64,000 bases of DNA. Origin: Cycas panzhihuaensis (Eukaryota; Cycadophyta). The notes beneath the pieces are model-generated. The model saw nothing but the letters and a program-made list of their open reading frames with translations, had not been told where the DNA came from and searched no databases. The stretch lies in contig CM041465.1 in assembly GCA_023213395.1 (NCBI GenBank), forward strand, positions 194,873,741 to 194,937,740, given 5' to 3'. Numbering within the stretch: the first letter of the stretch is position 1; each line of letters starts with the position of its first letter. Of the stretch, positions 10,500 through 22,472 are shown piece by piece. Both the position numbers and the translations under genes were made by a program.

Positions 10500-13400
10500 A
10501 GATTGGAGAGATTATTGGGTGCTTAACTTTAGAGTGCAGAAACACATTTTTTACCAAAGGTAAAACTTTGATATGATGACTTCAAATCAGACTGGTGTTC
10601 AGATTGTCCTTGGAGATGCTTGTGTCTTGCCGATAGAAGGTATCGGTGAAGTTTCCATTACAAGAGGTAAATTTACTGAGGTGTATTATGTACCGAAGAT
10701 GTAGTTAAACCTTCTTTCAGCCTGAGAGATCTACAAATAAGGTATGAAGGTGGAGCTTTATGATGAAAAATGCCTGATTAAGGATCTGAAATAAAACTTT
10801 GCTATCATAACTACTGGGAAAGTTAGGGATAACTTCTAGGTGTTTGAAAAGTTTCATTCCTATAAGAAGTCCTATGCCTTTATTTCCAGTGTGGATGATG
10901 TGAGTAAGTTGTGGTACAACCACCTGGGTCACCTTAATTATAAGAGTTATAATGTTGAAGAGGTTGAATATAGTAGAAGGATCACTGTTAGTTACTTGCT
11001 TAGATTATATATGTAAAGGGTGTATATATGGTAAGCACTATTGCTACTTTTTTGCTCGAGATAATGCCTAGAGAGCCAAGGAGAAGCTGGAGCTTGTGCA
11101 TTCAAATATAATGGGTCCCCTTCCTAACCCTTTAATATTTGGAGCTCATTATACCCTTGTATTTATAGATGACTACACCAACAAGGCATGGGTTTACTTT
11201 ATCAAGAACAAGTCAAATGTGTTTGATCACTTTTTGTGACTAGAAAGTGATGGTTGAAAATGAATGTGATAAGAAAATAAAGTCATTAAGAAGTGATAAT
11301 AGTAAGAAATACAACAACAATGCATTTAATTAATTCTACCATGATCATGGTATAAAGCAGGAATTTATAATCCTATATACCCCATAATAGAATGGACTTG
11401 CTAGAAGAAAGAACTGTACCATGATAGAGATGGTGAGGTGTATGGTGCATGCTAAAAACTTGCCATCAAAGTTTTGGGTAGAATCTATGGTGACTTCTAT
11501 TTATATTTTGAACCAGGTACCCACTCAAGCAGTTCACAACATGACCCCCGAAGAAAAATAGATCAGTTGTAAGCCTGTCATTAGCCATTTAAGAACATTT
11601 AGGCGTATCACTTACGCCCACATCCCATATGATACCCGAAAGAAGCTAGATTAGAAAAGTCTAAAGTGCATATTTATGGGGTATTACATTGGGAATAAAG
11701 CCTCAAACTATGAGATCCATAGGGGGAGAAGATTGTGGTTAGTTAGGATGTCAAATTTTATGAGACATCAATGTATCATGCTAACTGATCATCAGAGGAT
11801 CCTTTTTACGCCCCCCTTCCCCCATTCCCAGATTCATCAAGCGAAGAGGACAATGAGCCAGTCGCTAAAACTCTTGAGGAAGCATGATTGAGTAGGACGA
11901 GAAATAGTGAGGAGCCACTATGACTTGAAGTACCTCTAGCAATAGGTACTTCGATACCTTTATTGGCAAGGAAGGCTTTAGAAGATTCTTGTGTGGTGAT
12001 GCATACCTTAACTGATGATCGAAGAACATAAAGTTAGCATGTCAGTCGAACTCTGCTGGTAGACACTAACGATTCCAGTTATCCTAATTCATTCGATGAA
12101 GTGAAAGGAGATCCAAGATAGAGAGCTACAATGGAAGAAGAGTATAGTTCTCTACTGAAAAATGATACATGGGATTTAGTTCCACTACCTTTGACAAAGA
12201 ATCTTGTAAGATGCAAGTGGGTCTATAAGACAAACTTCTGCTTCGATGAAGAGGTGGACAAATTTAAGGCCAGACTTGTTACGTAGGGATTCAAGCAAAA
12301 AGAAGGAATTGACTATGGGGAGACATTTGCACCAGTCTCCAGAATGAAAATGGTCTATTTGTTGATTTCCTTAGCAGCAACTTATGGTTGGGAGTTACAT
12401 CATATGGACGTAAAGTCTACATTCCTTAATGGAGATCTAAAGGAGAAAAAATATATATTGCAGCCTCTAGGATTTGTTAAGGATGGTCAGAAGCATCTTG
12501 TATGATATTTGAAGAAGTCAATTTATGGATTGAAACAAGCACCTTGTGCTTGGTATGAAAAGATGGATATAAAGCTAAAAGCTAAAGGTCTTGAGATTTC
12601 TGAACTCGACCTAAATCTATATATGAAAAGAAGAGGGACTTCAATAGTAGCTTGTGTGGTGTATGTGGATGATTTGGTCATCAGTAGTAATTGTGGCAAG
12701 GCTATTGCTAAAGCCAAATCCAATCTGGGAGCTTTATTTGATATGACAGATCTTGGGAGATTTCACTACTTCTTGGGTATTTAGGTCAGGTAGATGGATG
12801 ACAGGATCGTGTTGTTACAGTCATAGTATATGAAAAACTTGCTAGAGAAATTTGGAATGCAAAATTATAAACCAGTTACAACATCATATGTAAAAGGTAT
12901 AAAGTTACAAAAGGATATGGCCAAGCCCTCTGTAGATGGTACAAAGTATCTCCAGTTGGTAGGGAGTCTGATCTATTTGACTCATACTAGGCCTAATATC
13001 TCATACGTTGTCGGGTTGGTTTCCTTCTACATGCAGAATCCTTAGGAACCTCATTTGGTTGCAGCAAAGTGGATTTTGAAGTATTTGAAGGGGACTATCA
13101 ATCTTGGTCTTGAATAGCATCGATGAGAAGAGATATAATTATATGGTTATACTGATGTTGATTAGGGAGGAGATTCTGATGATCAGAAATCTATTATTGG
13201 ATACCTATTTGGTGTTGACAATGGATTTGTTTCATGGCAGTCAAAGAAGTAACAGACATTGGCACTGTCTTCTATAGAGGCATAATATTAAGGACTTAGT
13301 ATAGGTGCAAAGGAAGCTGTATGGTTACAAGGTCTCTTAGAGTTTCTTGAGTTTCAAATGGATACTCAATTATCTTTGTTGATAACCAAAGTACCATTTT

Positions 13401-13620
13401 CCTATCAAAGAATCTAGAGTTTCATGCATATATGAAGCACATTGAACTTCAACACCATTACATTCATGGATAGATCAAATTAGGGAAGCTGTAGGTCGAC
13501 TACTGTCTAAGTGAATTCTAGCTTGTGTACATGTTCACCAAACCTCTCACTGAAGATCAATTCACAAGATGTGTACTAGACTTGGACTCACTAATGTTAT
13601 CGTTGAGGAGGGATGTATCG
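10500..13620 (+). pseudogene. Copia-4 pol: protease remnant, integrase, reverse transcriptase, RNase H
   Basis: A protease/pre-integrase region is readable from about 10560 to 10960 (V-Y-Y-V-P-K-M; then W-Y-N-H-L-G-H-L-N at about 10911). The integrase core starts near 11092 with L-V-H-S-N-I-M-G-P and F-I-D-D-Y (about 11160), but several frameshifts follow. Reverse transcriptase is best preserved (about 12110-12780): W-V-Y-K-T, D-V-K-S-T-F-L-N-G near 12408, Y-G-L-K-Q-A-P near 12521 and the catalytic YVDD at 12662-12673. RNase H runs from about 13040 to 13610 and ends in shifted frames. About ten stops in the reverse transcriptase/RNase H part make it non-functional. Confidence 0.85.
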
Positions 13621-13701
13621 ACAAGGATAAAGAAGTTGCAAGATAATCCTAGCCTTGTGATAACATAACTGTTATAGTTGGTAGGCTCCCCACATTCATA
13701 T

Positions 13702-14086
13702 TAAAGGGGGATGTTAACATGGCAGTTAATTATTAAGCCACTTAGTTAATGTTAATGTGGTTTAATTAAGTGAAAAGATGTGAAGACAAAAGGTGAGACT
13801 TATTCAGAGGGTCATAACCTTAATCAAGTAACATCTCTTTGGGAGAGTATAAATGCCATGAGGCTTTATGTATTCAATATGAAGTATCATTATATCAATC
13901 CACTGTGCAATAATCAAAGTGATCCATCAAGGATCCTTTTGTGGTGGGTTTTTTTCTGAAAGGATTTTCCCACATAAATTCTTGTGTACTGTGCATCTAT
14001 TATTTGTGTATATTTGTTTGCTTACTATGTATGGTAAAAGATTCTATGGTTGGGAATACTTGTGTATAATTTTATGTTCCTAAACA
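13702..14086 (+). repeat. Copia-4 purine tract and 3' LTR
   Basis: The purine tract AAAGGGGGA lies at 13703-13711 and the LTR runs 13712-14086. It matches the 5' LTR closely and differs mainly by transitions. The ATGGC target duplication follows at 14087-14091. Confidence 0.93.
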
Positions 14087-14091
14087 ATGGC

Positions 14092-16150
14092 AAGATAGGT
14101 GCTTAAAGTAATAGAAGTTGGTGATGAATTTTGAGCTAAATCAATAAATACTATAGTTTACTTGTTAAGTAAAAGCCTTACTAAGGTATTAGAAAACTTA
14201 ACTCTAGAAGAAGCTTAAACAAGTTATAAACCTAATGTAAGTGATTTAAAAGTGTTTAGTTATGTTGAATATACACATGTTCTTGATGAAAAAAGAACAA
14301 AGTTAGAAACTAAATGTATCAAATTGATTTTTATAGGCTATTTAAGTGAACAAAAGGCCAATAGATTATTTGATTCTCTAGTAAGAAAATTCTTTGTTAG
14401 TAGGGATGTTATCTTTGATGAACACATTATATACAAACCTAATGTTGAAAAAGGAAAGGAAATCGTGATTTATCTTAAATATACTCAATCTTTAAAAGGT
14501 GAATCGAGTTTAAGTCAAGTATAAAGTAAAGATCCAAAATGGCTTATGAGAAGTCATAGTTTGAGTGATATTCTTAATACAAAATTTGAAAGAAGGTTAA
14601 TAAAATCACAAGCTAGAGTCAATCATATACATTGATGACTCAAGTAATGAAAAACAATGAACCTCAAATATTTGATGAAGCTACTAAAAGTGAAAACTAA
14701 ATTCAAGCTATAGAAGTTAAACACAATGCTTTACATAGAAATGAAACATAAAATTTAGTAGAGTTACTTGTTGGTAAAGATATAATTAGAACCATGTGGG
14801 TATATAAGGCAAAATACAAAGTTCGTGATACAGTTGATAAATATAAAGTAAGGCTTATTACAAAAGGTTATTATCAATAAGAAGGAATTGACCATGAAGA
14901 AACTTTTATTCTTGTAGCTAAGATGGACATAAATAAGAGTGTCTTATCTTTAGTTTCTCATTAAGGTTAGACAATATATCAAGTGGATGTTAAGTAAACA
15001 TTAGAGTTATGTTGATGAAGAAATTTATATGTCTCAACCTTAGGGATTTGAAGTTGAAGATAATGAAAACTTAGTTTATAAATTGAATAAATCTATATGT
15101 AAAATGAAACAAGCTCTAAGGGCATGGTGTTCTAGGATTGATAGGTATTTTAAGATAAAGGATTTCAAAAAATCCTTTGAGATCCTAATTTGTATGTGAA
15201 GACTACTAGTAATTCAATCTAGGTTATTACATTTTATGTTGATGATCTCATTTATATAAGAAATAATGTTAAAATGTTTTAAGAATTCAAGAATGATATG
15301 AATTTAGAGTTTGAAATGATATACTTAGGATAATTACATTATTTTCTTGGTATTAAAGTGTGGCAAAGTAAAAGTGGCATACACATGTCACAAAGTAAAT
15401 ATGTTATGGATATTTTGAAATAGTTTAATATGAGTAACTACAATCCAAGTATTACTCTTGTTGAAGTTTGGTTGAAGTATTTTAGTTAATCCTACTTTAT
15501 ATTGTTAATTTATAGGAAACTAAATTTACTTAAAAAACACTCAACTATATATAACATATATAGTGAATTTAACTTCAAGATTCATGTTAGGTCCTGAACA
15601 AGAATATCAGACTACAACAAAGAGGATCCTAAGATACATAAAAGGAACTTTATATTATGGGCTTTAATATGCTTTAATAAATAAATATAGATTGATTAGT
15701 TACACATATGTTGATTGGGTAAATGATATTAAAGACAAAATTCTATTTCGAGTAATGCTTTCAACATTACTTTAGCTATAATTACATAGAATATAAAGAA
15801 ATAACCAATAGTTTATTTATCTATAGTTAAAGAAGAGCATAAAGCAATTGAAGTAATAACTCGTGAAGCAGTATGGCTCAAAAGGATATTACAAGATCTA
15901 CATCAAACTTAAATTAGACTGATAACGATTCATTATGATAATTAGAGTACAATTCATATGAAGAACCTATATTTTCATAGTAGAATAAAACACATTAAGA
16001 TCAAGAATCATTATATTTGAGAGATAGTATGATAAAACTAAATTAAACTACTTCATTGCAAAATTAAAGATCAAGTTATAGATATTTTCACTAAGGTATT
16101 ATCCAAGCTTAAGCATTGCTAGTTTAAAGAAAGTTTGGGCATTTTTCCAA
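14092..16150 (+). pseudogene. Copia-3 integrase end, reverse transcriptase and RNase H
   Basis: The first codons continue the integrase of 7870-8401 in register once one target duplication is discounted. The integrase tail (S-R-D-V-I-F-D-E) is at about 14398-14420. Reverse transcriptase runs from about 14730, with an M-W-V-Y-K-A-K-Y motif, the catalytic YVDD at 15235-15246 and L-H-Y-F-L-G-I-K near 15336. RNase H fragments follow to about 16120 in shifting frames. Frequent stops show long decay. A purine tract (16161-16168, TAGGGGAA) separates it from the 3' LTR. Confidence 0.8.
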
Positions 16151-16168
16151 ATGTATATTATAGGGGAA

Positions 16169-16377
16169 TATTAGAGAAATTTTAGGTGATAATGCACATT
16201 TGTGCATTATGTAATATTGACAAAATATTGTGGGCCCCATATAATATCCAAAGTTATATTATAAATATACTTGTAGATTATTATTTTATAAGCTATAAAC
16301 TATTAGGGTATATAACAATACCATTTTGATCATAGTGCATTATTATTTTTTTTTTAATTGTCATTGTTTATTTTATA
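16169..16377 (+). repeat. Copia-3 3' LTR
   Basis: This is the counterpart of 5272-5497 and is about 17 bp shorter through small deletions. It is preceded by the purine tract and followed by the GTTAT target duplication at 16378-16382. The many differences between the two LTRs indicate an old insertion. Confidence 0.9.
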
Positions 16378-16382
16378 GTTAT

Positions 16383-16692
16383 TTCCATAATTTGTTATCC
16401 CATGTTGAATCTTCATCTTTTATATCCTTCTATTTATTTAGATATTTATTGATTTATTTACTTTATTGTTATATCTAATAGATTTATAGTATAACTTCTG
16501 ACTTTAAGATTAATCACACACTTCATCTAGTTTTAGTAGTTCTCAAAATTTAACCACCCTTTTCTTTATCTTTTGAGTAAGAGGCATGGAAACTATTATG
16601 AATTTTATTCATAGTTAACTTGAACTAATATACAACTTCTCCTATCCTTTTCTAAACTTGGTAGTTTTTGTAGAATCTTTGCTAGAGCATCT
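16383..16692. other. Old AT-rich DNA between Copia-3 and Gypsy-1
   Basis: No gene was recognised. This is the continuation of the pre-insertion sequence from 5266 and continues again at 23582 beyond Gypsy-1. Confidence 0.5.
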
Positions 16693-16697
16693 CCTTC

Positions 16698-17749
16698 TGA
16701 TCCGTTTTCAAATCTTTAAGTTATAATACTCTTAAAATACCTTATTTTTCATGTTAATGGTCTTTATTTAGTAGAAAAATGACTTAAAAAGGCTTAAAAA
16801 ATGTAAAAAAATATGTTTCTACAATAGCAACTAGGTGCTATCATCGCTACCTGTGTGTCACTACTATGCAAGTGCTATCACTGCTACCTAGTATCACATC
16901 CTTTGCTACCCAAAGCATCGCTGCAAGAATCACACGAAACTTGAAAAATAGAAAAGTAATAAAAACAGTGGTAATTTTGGTAGCACAAATTAAGTTTGTT
17001 TCGCACGAAAATTTAGGAGAGACTTTGCACACATGTTTTCTACATGTTTAAAGAGAAAAATCTCTGAATTAAAAGGATTTTATCAAGATTGCATAACCCG
17101 TTTTGGAATCCATTGGAAAACAGAAAAACATAAAATATGTTACAAGTAAAACGCATTATAGGGTTTTAAATGGCGAAGATCTGGGGACGAACAATAGATT
17201 TTCATAGAGAAAAGAGGACGACGCAGCCCTAGACACAGTACAAAGCAAGATTCAAGGAGAGTTGTTTAAAAATCTCTTTCCAAAAAGAAAGAACAGCTCC
17301 AACATCTGAAATTCTGCATAGAGAGGAAAAAGAACGGAAAAGCAATGGAACAACACCCCAAATCCATTGTGTGGATCGTGAAGGAGCCTGAAAGATTGAA
17401 GTTGCAGCTAAGGGAAGAAGATAGCAGTAGTAGCAGTGCAAGAAAGAGACGCTACCAGGATCTTTTCACCAAGAAAGAAGATTTTTGGTTAACAGTAACC
17501 AAAAACGCATTGCAAACTTCAAAAAAGGAGGTTCCAAAGAACGTACGACAGTTCAAAAAGCACCCAGCACTCCGTTCTATTCTCCCAACTCACTGTAGTA
17601 GTCCCTTGCATGCTCAATAGAGCACAAATAAAAGGAGTTTTGTAAGAAAATTCAACATATCTTTAATTATATGTAATATTATTGTAAATTGTTCAGGATT
17701 TTGTTTTAATTGGTTTAAGTCTTCACTTCCCCATTCAAAATTCAAATCA
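16698..17749 (+). repeat. Gypsy-1 5' LTR
   Basis: It starts TGATCCG and ends ATCA. It matches 22473-23576 almost throughout, including the start near GATCCGTTTTC and the end CCCATTCAAAATTC. Small ORFs inside it (for example at 17345-17620) are not conserved as genes and have stops in the 3' copy. The primer-binding site TGGTATCAGAGCC follows at 17756, after a 6-base spacer. Confidence 0.93.
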
Positions 17750-17755
17750 ATATTT

Positions 17756-17770
17756 TGGTATCAGAGCCAG
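17756..17770 (+). promoter_or_regulatory. Gypsy-1 primer-binding site
   Basis: TGGTATCAGAGCCAG matches the 3' end of initiator-Met tRNA. It lies 6 bases after the LTR end. Confidence 0.85.
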
Positions 17771-17849
17771 TTTTCTTGAAACCCTTGGGAACTTAGGGAT
17801 TTTTAAGAGAAAAGAAAAAACCCCTCTTGCTTTAATTGTGAAAGTTTTT

Positions 17850-18900
17850 ATGAAAACTAGATATCAATATTTGTTAACGGGTGAACCTCTAATTGAACCT
17901 CTTGAGAAAGAACGGAGACAACGAAGGAAGATGGCTGGTCCAGAGCAAAAGATGGAGGAAAGGTCCGTGAAGATAGAGCAAAATCTCGACAGATTAACCC
18001 AACTTGTGGCGCAACTAGTTGCAACCTCTTCTTCAACAGCCAAGGCGTAAAGAAGGAAGAAGATGAACCAAAAAAAGAGGAAATGAATGAAGAGCTGGTA
18101 GAGGACCAACAAGAAAATGAAGAAGATGACAATCCAGCGGTAATAACACATCCATTCAAGGTAGAGGCAAAACTTGAATTGCCCATCTATGATGGAACGT
18201 TAGATGCCAAAAAAATAGATGGTTGGTTAGACCAACTAGAAACTTATTTTTCCATTTATGGGTATAAAAGCCAACAGAAAATTACTTTTGCTAAGTTAAA
18301 ATTATCTAAGCATGCATTAATTTGGTGGAATGCATACCTTAAATCCCATAATGTAAATGAAATTACTTGGTAATAATTTAAAATCCTCATAAAGAAGTAA
18401 TTCTATCCTATTGGGTATGAAGAGCAACAGAGGATTAAATGGCAATATTACCGACAAGATAGAGGCCAAAATGTCCAAGACTACACAACAGAATTTCAAA
18501 AGCAAGATGTTGTGTTGGGCATCTCTTTACTGGGTAAAGACATGATGCTGAAGTATATTAGAGGACTACACCAGCATATTCAGCAAGAACTTCAACTGTT
18601 TGAAGTTAAATCACTCGATGAAGCTAGCAAGAAGGCGATTGCCATAGAAAATAGGAACAAGAAGGCTTATGCTGAGAGGAAAAGGTTTGCACCTCAAGAA
18701 GGTAACAATAAACCTGCCTGAGGAATGAGGTTTCTAGGTAAAGTTGGACGAAAATCCATTAGGGGTTTTGGCAAGATGAAACAAGCCAATACCACCTAAA
18801 TCAAAGTCACTTGTAATCATTGCAAGTGAGCGAGTCACATCATAAAAGATTGTTGGTTCCTACACCCACAGAAACGACCCAAGAACAAGGGGAAAGGTAA
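17850..18900 (+). pseudogene. Gypsy-1 gag
   Basis: The likely start is M-K-T-R-Y-Q-Y at about 17850. A charged, partly coiled-coil-like N-terminus (E-R-R-Q-R-R-K, then Q-N-L-D-R-L-T-Q-L-V-A-Q-L-V) is followed by an acidic linker. The Retrotrans_gag core is at about 18150-18640, with D-G-W-L-D-Q-L-E and A-L-I-W-W-N-A-Y. A CCHC zinc knuckle is at about 18812-18855 (C-N-H-C ... H-I-I-K-D-C), with a stop inside it. Stops at about 18048, 18371 and 18719 break the frame. The role in the family is particle formation and RNA binding. Confidence 0.85.
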
Positions 18901-19019
18901 AGTTAAAACTGAAGGTAAAACTTTACTTAACTCTATAGGTGATGAAAATGTTTGTGGCATTGAAGAATCCAATGAGATGTTGATGCTCATGGATAATGCA
19001 GAGCCTAAAAATAACCATC

Positions 19020-22000
19020 AGCAAGTTGATCTAGAGATTAGAGAGGAGCTCTTCATGGTAAGAATCCAAGTGAAGCAAAATATGGTTGATGCCATCTTTG
19101 ATGGAGGAAGCTAAAAGAATTTAATCTCAGAAGCATTGGTAAAGAAACTGGGATTAAAAATGCATGCACATCCAAAACCATACCCTCTTGGATGGTTGCA
19201 AAAAGATTTAGAGTTACAGGTTACTCACCAATGTAAGTTTAAATTTACAATTTCTAAAAAGTTCATTGATGAAGTTAAATGTGAAGTAGTCCCTTTGGAT
19301 GTTTGTCAAGTTGTGTTTGGCAGCCCATATCTCTATGATAGAGATGGAGTTCATCACAGGAGGCTGAGAAAGATTCGACTCATCAAGGATGGGAGATCAT
19401 ATCTGATCAATGCATCAAAGCCACAAAAAAAGATTTCTCTCATATCTTCCCAACAAGCAAAAAGATTAATTAATGCTTGTAGGAAGTTTGTGCTGCTGAT
19501 GATAAAGCTAAAGGTGGAAGAAAAAGAGTAAGCAGAGTCCTCAATACAGGCACTAGATAGGAAGCAAGTGCAGCAGATTGAAGGCCTAAGGAATAGGTAC
19601 AATGACGTATTCCAAGAGCCAAAAGGGCTGCCCCCTAAAAGGGCAATTGAACATGAAATCCAACTGGTTGCTAATTTACCTTTGCCAAATCTTAGTCTCT
19701 ATCGAAACTCAATTTTGGAAAATGAAGAGATTAAGAGGCAGATTCAAGAACTCTTGGAACAAGGAGTGATCAAGCCAAGTTGTTCCCCATATGGATCACC
19801 TATTGTTTTGGTGCCAAAGAAAGATGGAGGATGGAGAATGTGCATTGACTACTAGGCTTTGAATAAGATCATCATAAGGAATAGACATCCCTTACCATGG
19901 ATAGATGACTTATTGGACCAACTGCAGTCGGTAAGATATTTCAAAGAAAATGGACTCAAATCAAAGGGCTACCATCAGGTTCGAATCTGAGAGGAGGATA
20001 CTTGGAAGACAACCTTCAAATTGAAGCAAGGATTGTTTGAATGGTTGGTGATGCCGTTTGGTCTGTGTAATGTACCTGCCACCTTCATGAGGTTGATGAA
20101 TAAGGTATTAAGACCCTTCATTGATGACTTTATAATTGTTTATCTAGATGATATTCTGATTTTTAGCCATACTTGGGAGGAGCACCTCCAACATATCTAG
20201 CAAGTGCTCAAAGTTCTCCAAGAGCAGCAATTGAAACTCAATCTAAAGAAGTGCGAGTTTAGAAAGCAATCTCTCGTCTTCTTAGGTTTCGTGGTTGGAG
20301 GAGGAGAATTGAAGTTTGACCCAGCAAAGATTAAAGTCATTCTCAATTGGCCCACACCTAAGACAACCACAAAGGTAAGAAGTTTCATTGGTGCATGTCA
20401 ATATTTAAGAAAATTTATTTTCAGATTCTCTCAAATTGTAGCACCGCTTCATGCATTAATAGGAGGACATGCAAAGTTTCATTGGGAGAATGAACAAGAA
20501 AAAGCTTTCAGGCTTTTGAAGAAGAAAATTTGTGAGGCACCAATGTTAGCTTTACCCTCGTTGCAGAAGCTATTTGAATTGGAGACTGATGCTTCAGGCT
20601 ATGCCATAGGAGCAGTATTGAAGCAAGAAGGAAAACCAGTAGCATACCATTCAGAGACATTTAATGGAGCTATCCTAAACTACCCAACTTACGATAAGGA
20701 GCTCTATGCATTACACCAAGCAGTGAAGCATTGGAGACCATATTTGTTGGGAAAGAAGTGGTCATCCATACTGACCACAAGCCTTTGCAATTTTTGCAGA
20801 CTCAGTCCAAATTGCAGTAAGCTAGGCACATGAAGTGGATGCTCTATTTGTAGTAGTTTCACATCGTGGTTAAATACAAGAAAGGAATGACGAATAAGAT
20901 TGCAGACTTGCTGTCCAGACCTCCTCAACAACAAGATATTTCCAGTTTGTTGGTAGCTATGCAATTTCAACCTTTTTGCCATGATGAATATGTTGATTTA
21001 TATTTGAAAGATGAGGCATTCAAGCCTATCTTTAAGCAGCTACAACAAGGAAAAGTAGTTGATGATTTCCAACTGAAAGATGGACTTCTTTGCAAGCAAG
21101 ATAAGCTTTGTATTCCAAAGCAATTAGACTGAATGAAGTGGATAAGAGAAGCTCACACTTCTCGAGTTACAAGACACTTTGGAGTGGGAAAGACATTGCT
21201 AAACTTGCAGCGATATATATATTGGCCAAATATACAACAAGATGTGACTACAACAGTACGAGGGTGTACATTATATAGCACATCAAAGCTGGACAATAGG
21301 AAGTTTGGATTGTATATTCCACTTCCTGTTCTATCATAACCATGGGAAAGTATCTCCATGGATTTCTTGGGAAGACTACCATAAACCAAAAATGGTATGG
21401 ATTATTTATTTGTAGTTGTTGATCGGTTCAGTAAAATGGTGATGTTGATTCCCTATAGGAAGACACATACAGGAGAAGACATAGCTAAATTAATTTTCCA
21501 GCATGTTTAGAAGTATTTTCGACTTCCTAGCTCAATTATTTCTGATCGAGATAACAGATTTTTGAGTCATTTTTTGGCAAACACTTTGGGGAATGATGGA
21601 TACGAAGCTAAAGATGAGCATGACTTTTCATCCTCAAACAGATGGCCATACTGAAGTTGTCAACAGGACATTGGTACAATTAGTATGAGGATACAATGCC
21701 AAGCATCCTAAGACTTGGGATGAAAGTCTCCCATACTTGCAATTTACATTCAACAGAGCTATCCATAGCTCAACCCAGAAATCACCATTTAAGGTATGTT
21801 TGGGATTTCTTCCTGCAAGTCTTTCGATCTAGAATTTTCTGCTCAACTTTCTGTAGGAAATGGAAAGGAGGAAGAAGGAGATGAAAAGGCACAAAGATTC
21901 TTGGAAAGAATTAGAAAAATCCATCGACAGGTTGAAGAGAAGCTTCAAAAATCTCAACAGAAATACAAACAGCATCATGATACACATAGAACCAGTCATT

Positions 22001-22311
22001 CCTTTAAGGAAGGAGATAGAGTTTGGTTGCACCTCAGTAAGAAAAGACTGCAAGGCGAAGGCAAAAAACTAAAGCTTTTACAATATGGTTCTTTTACAAT
22101 CTTAAAGAAAATTAGGGAAAATGCTTTCCAGCTTGAACTTCTAGAATTTATGAAAATGTATTATGTAGTGAATGTTGAGAATCTGAAGATGTTCAAGCCA
22201 TCCATATTGGATGAAAATGAAGATGGAGTTCCACTCTTACCAAACCCAGAGGAGTTACGAATAGAGAAAGAGGAACTAATGCAAAATGATTGCATTCTTC
22301 AAAGGAAGTAG
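19020..22311 (+). pseudogene. Gypsy-1 pol: protease, reverse transcriptase, RNase H, integrase
   Basis: The protease has its active-site box as D-G-G-S at 19100-19111, followed at once by a stop. Reverse transcriptase runs from about 19640: P-Y-G-S-P-I-V-L-V-P-K-K-D-G, then M-P-F-G-L-C and the catalytic YLDD at 20141-20152. RNase H is at about 20560-20860, starting L-E-T-D-A-S-G-Y-A-I-G-A-V-L. The integrase zinc domain is at about 21150-21290 (H..H..C, with the second Cys of the CxxC lost), the core at about 21340-21800 (first Asp in M-D-F-L-G, then V-V-V-D-R-F-S-K-M and S-D-R-D), and the C-terminal domain at about 22000-22230 (G-D-R-V-W-L-H-L, Y-G-S-F-T-I-L). The core has a frameshift near 21600. 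It ends about 160 bases before the 3' LTR. Confidence 0.9.
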
Positions 22312-22472
22312 ACCAAGACTCGAAGAGGCATAATCGAGTCCTTCAGAATTGCAGAAAAATGACAAGTACCTAGCAAAGTAAAATGGTACAATAAGGAGAT
22401 AGGGAAAATCAAATTCCCTCATCTATAACTATAAAGTTCATGAGGCCATGAACTCCTACAAAAGGGGAGTTC

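Larger units (their letters stand above)
8402..14086 (+). mobile_element. Copia-4, full-length Ty1/copia element nested in Copia-3
   Basis: The LTRs are 374 bp (8402-8775) and 375 bp (13712-14086), both TGTTAACATGG at the start and AACA at the end. Target duplications are ATGGT (8397-8401) and ATGGC (14087-14091), one mismatch. It is inserted in the integrase gene of Copia-3 in the same orientation. It carries a leader, gag and pol in the copia order, all with stops. It is younger than Copia-3 by nesting, and its LTRs are more alike than those of Copia-3. Confidence 0.93.
5272..16377 (+). mobile_element. Copia-3, full-length Ty1/copia element broken by Copia-4
   Basis: The element has LTRs of 226 bp (5272-5497) and 209 bp (16169-16377) and is flanked by the identical 5-bp target duplication GTTAT (5267-5271 and 16378-16382). 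Removing the nested Copia-4 (8402-14086) and one copy of its target duplication leaves about 5.4 kb, a usual length for a copia element. Gene order is gag, protease, integrase, reverse transcriptase, RNase H. Every gene carries stops, so the element is dead. The LTRs start TATTRGAG rather than TG, so the first dinucleotide has mutated in both copies or was already TA in the source. Confidence 0.92.

Noticed and set aside
17345-17620. 91-residue ORF in the Gypsy-1 5' LTR, possible LTR-encoded protein
   Set aside because: The matching part of the 3' LTR has stops and indels, and no family resemblance was seen.
17857-18186. Ser/Phe-rich minus-strand ORFs opposite Gypsy-1 gag
   Set aside because: Shadows of the Glu/Lys-rich gag linker.
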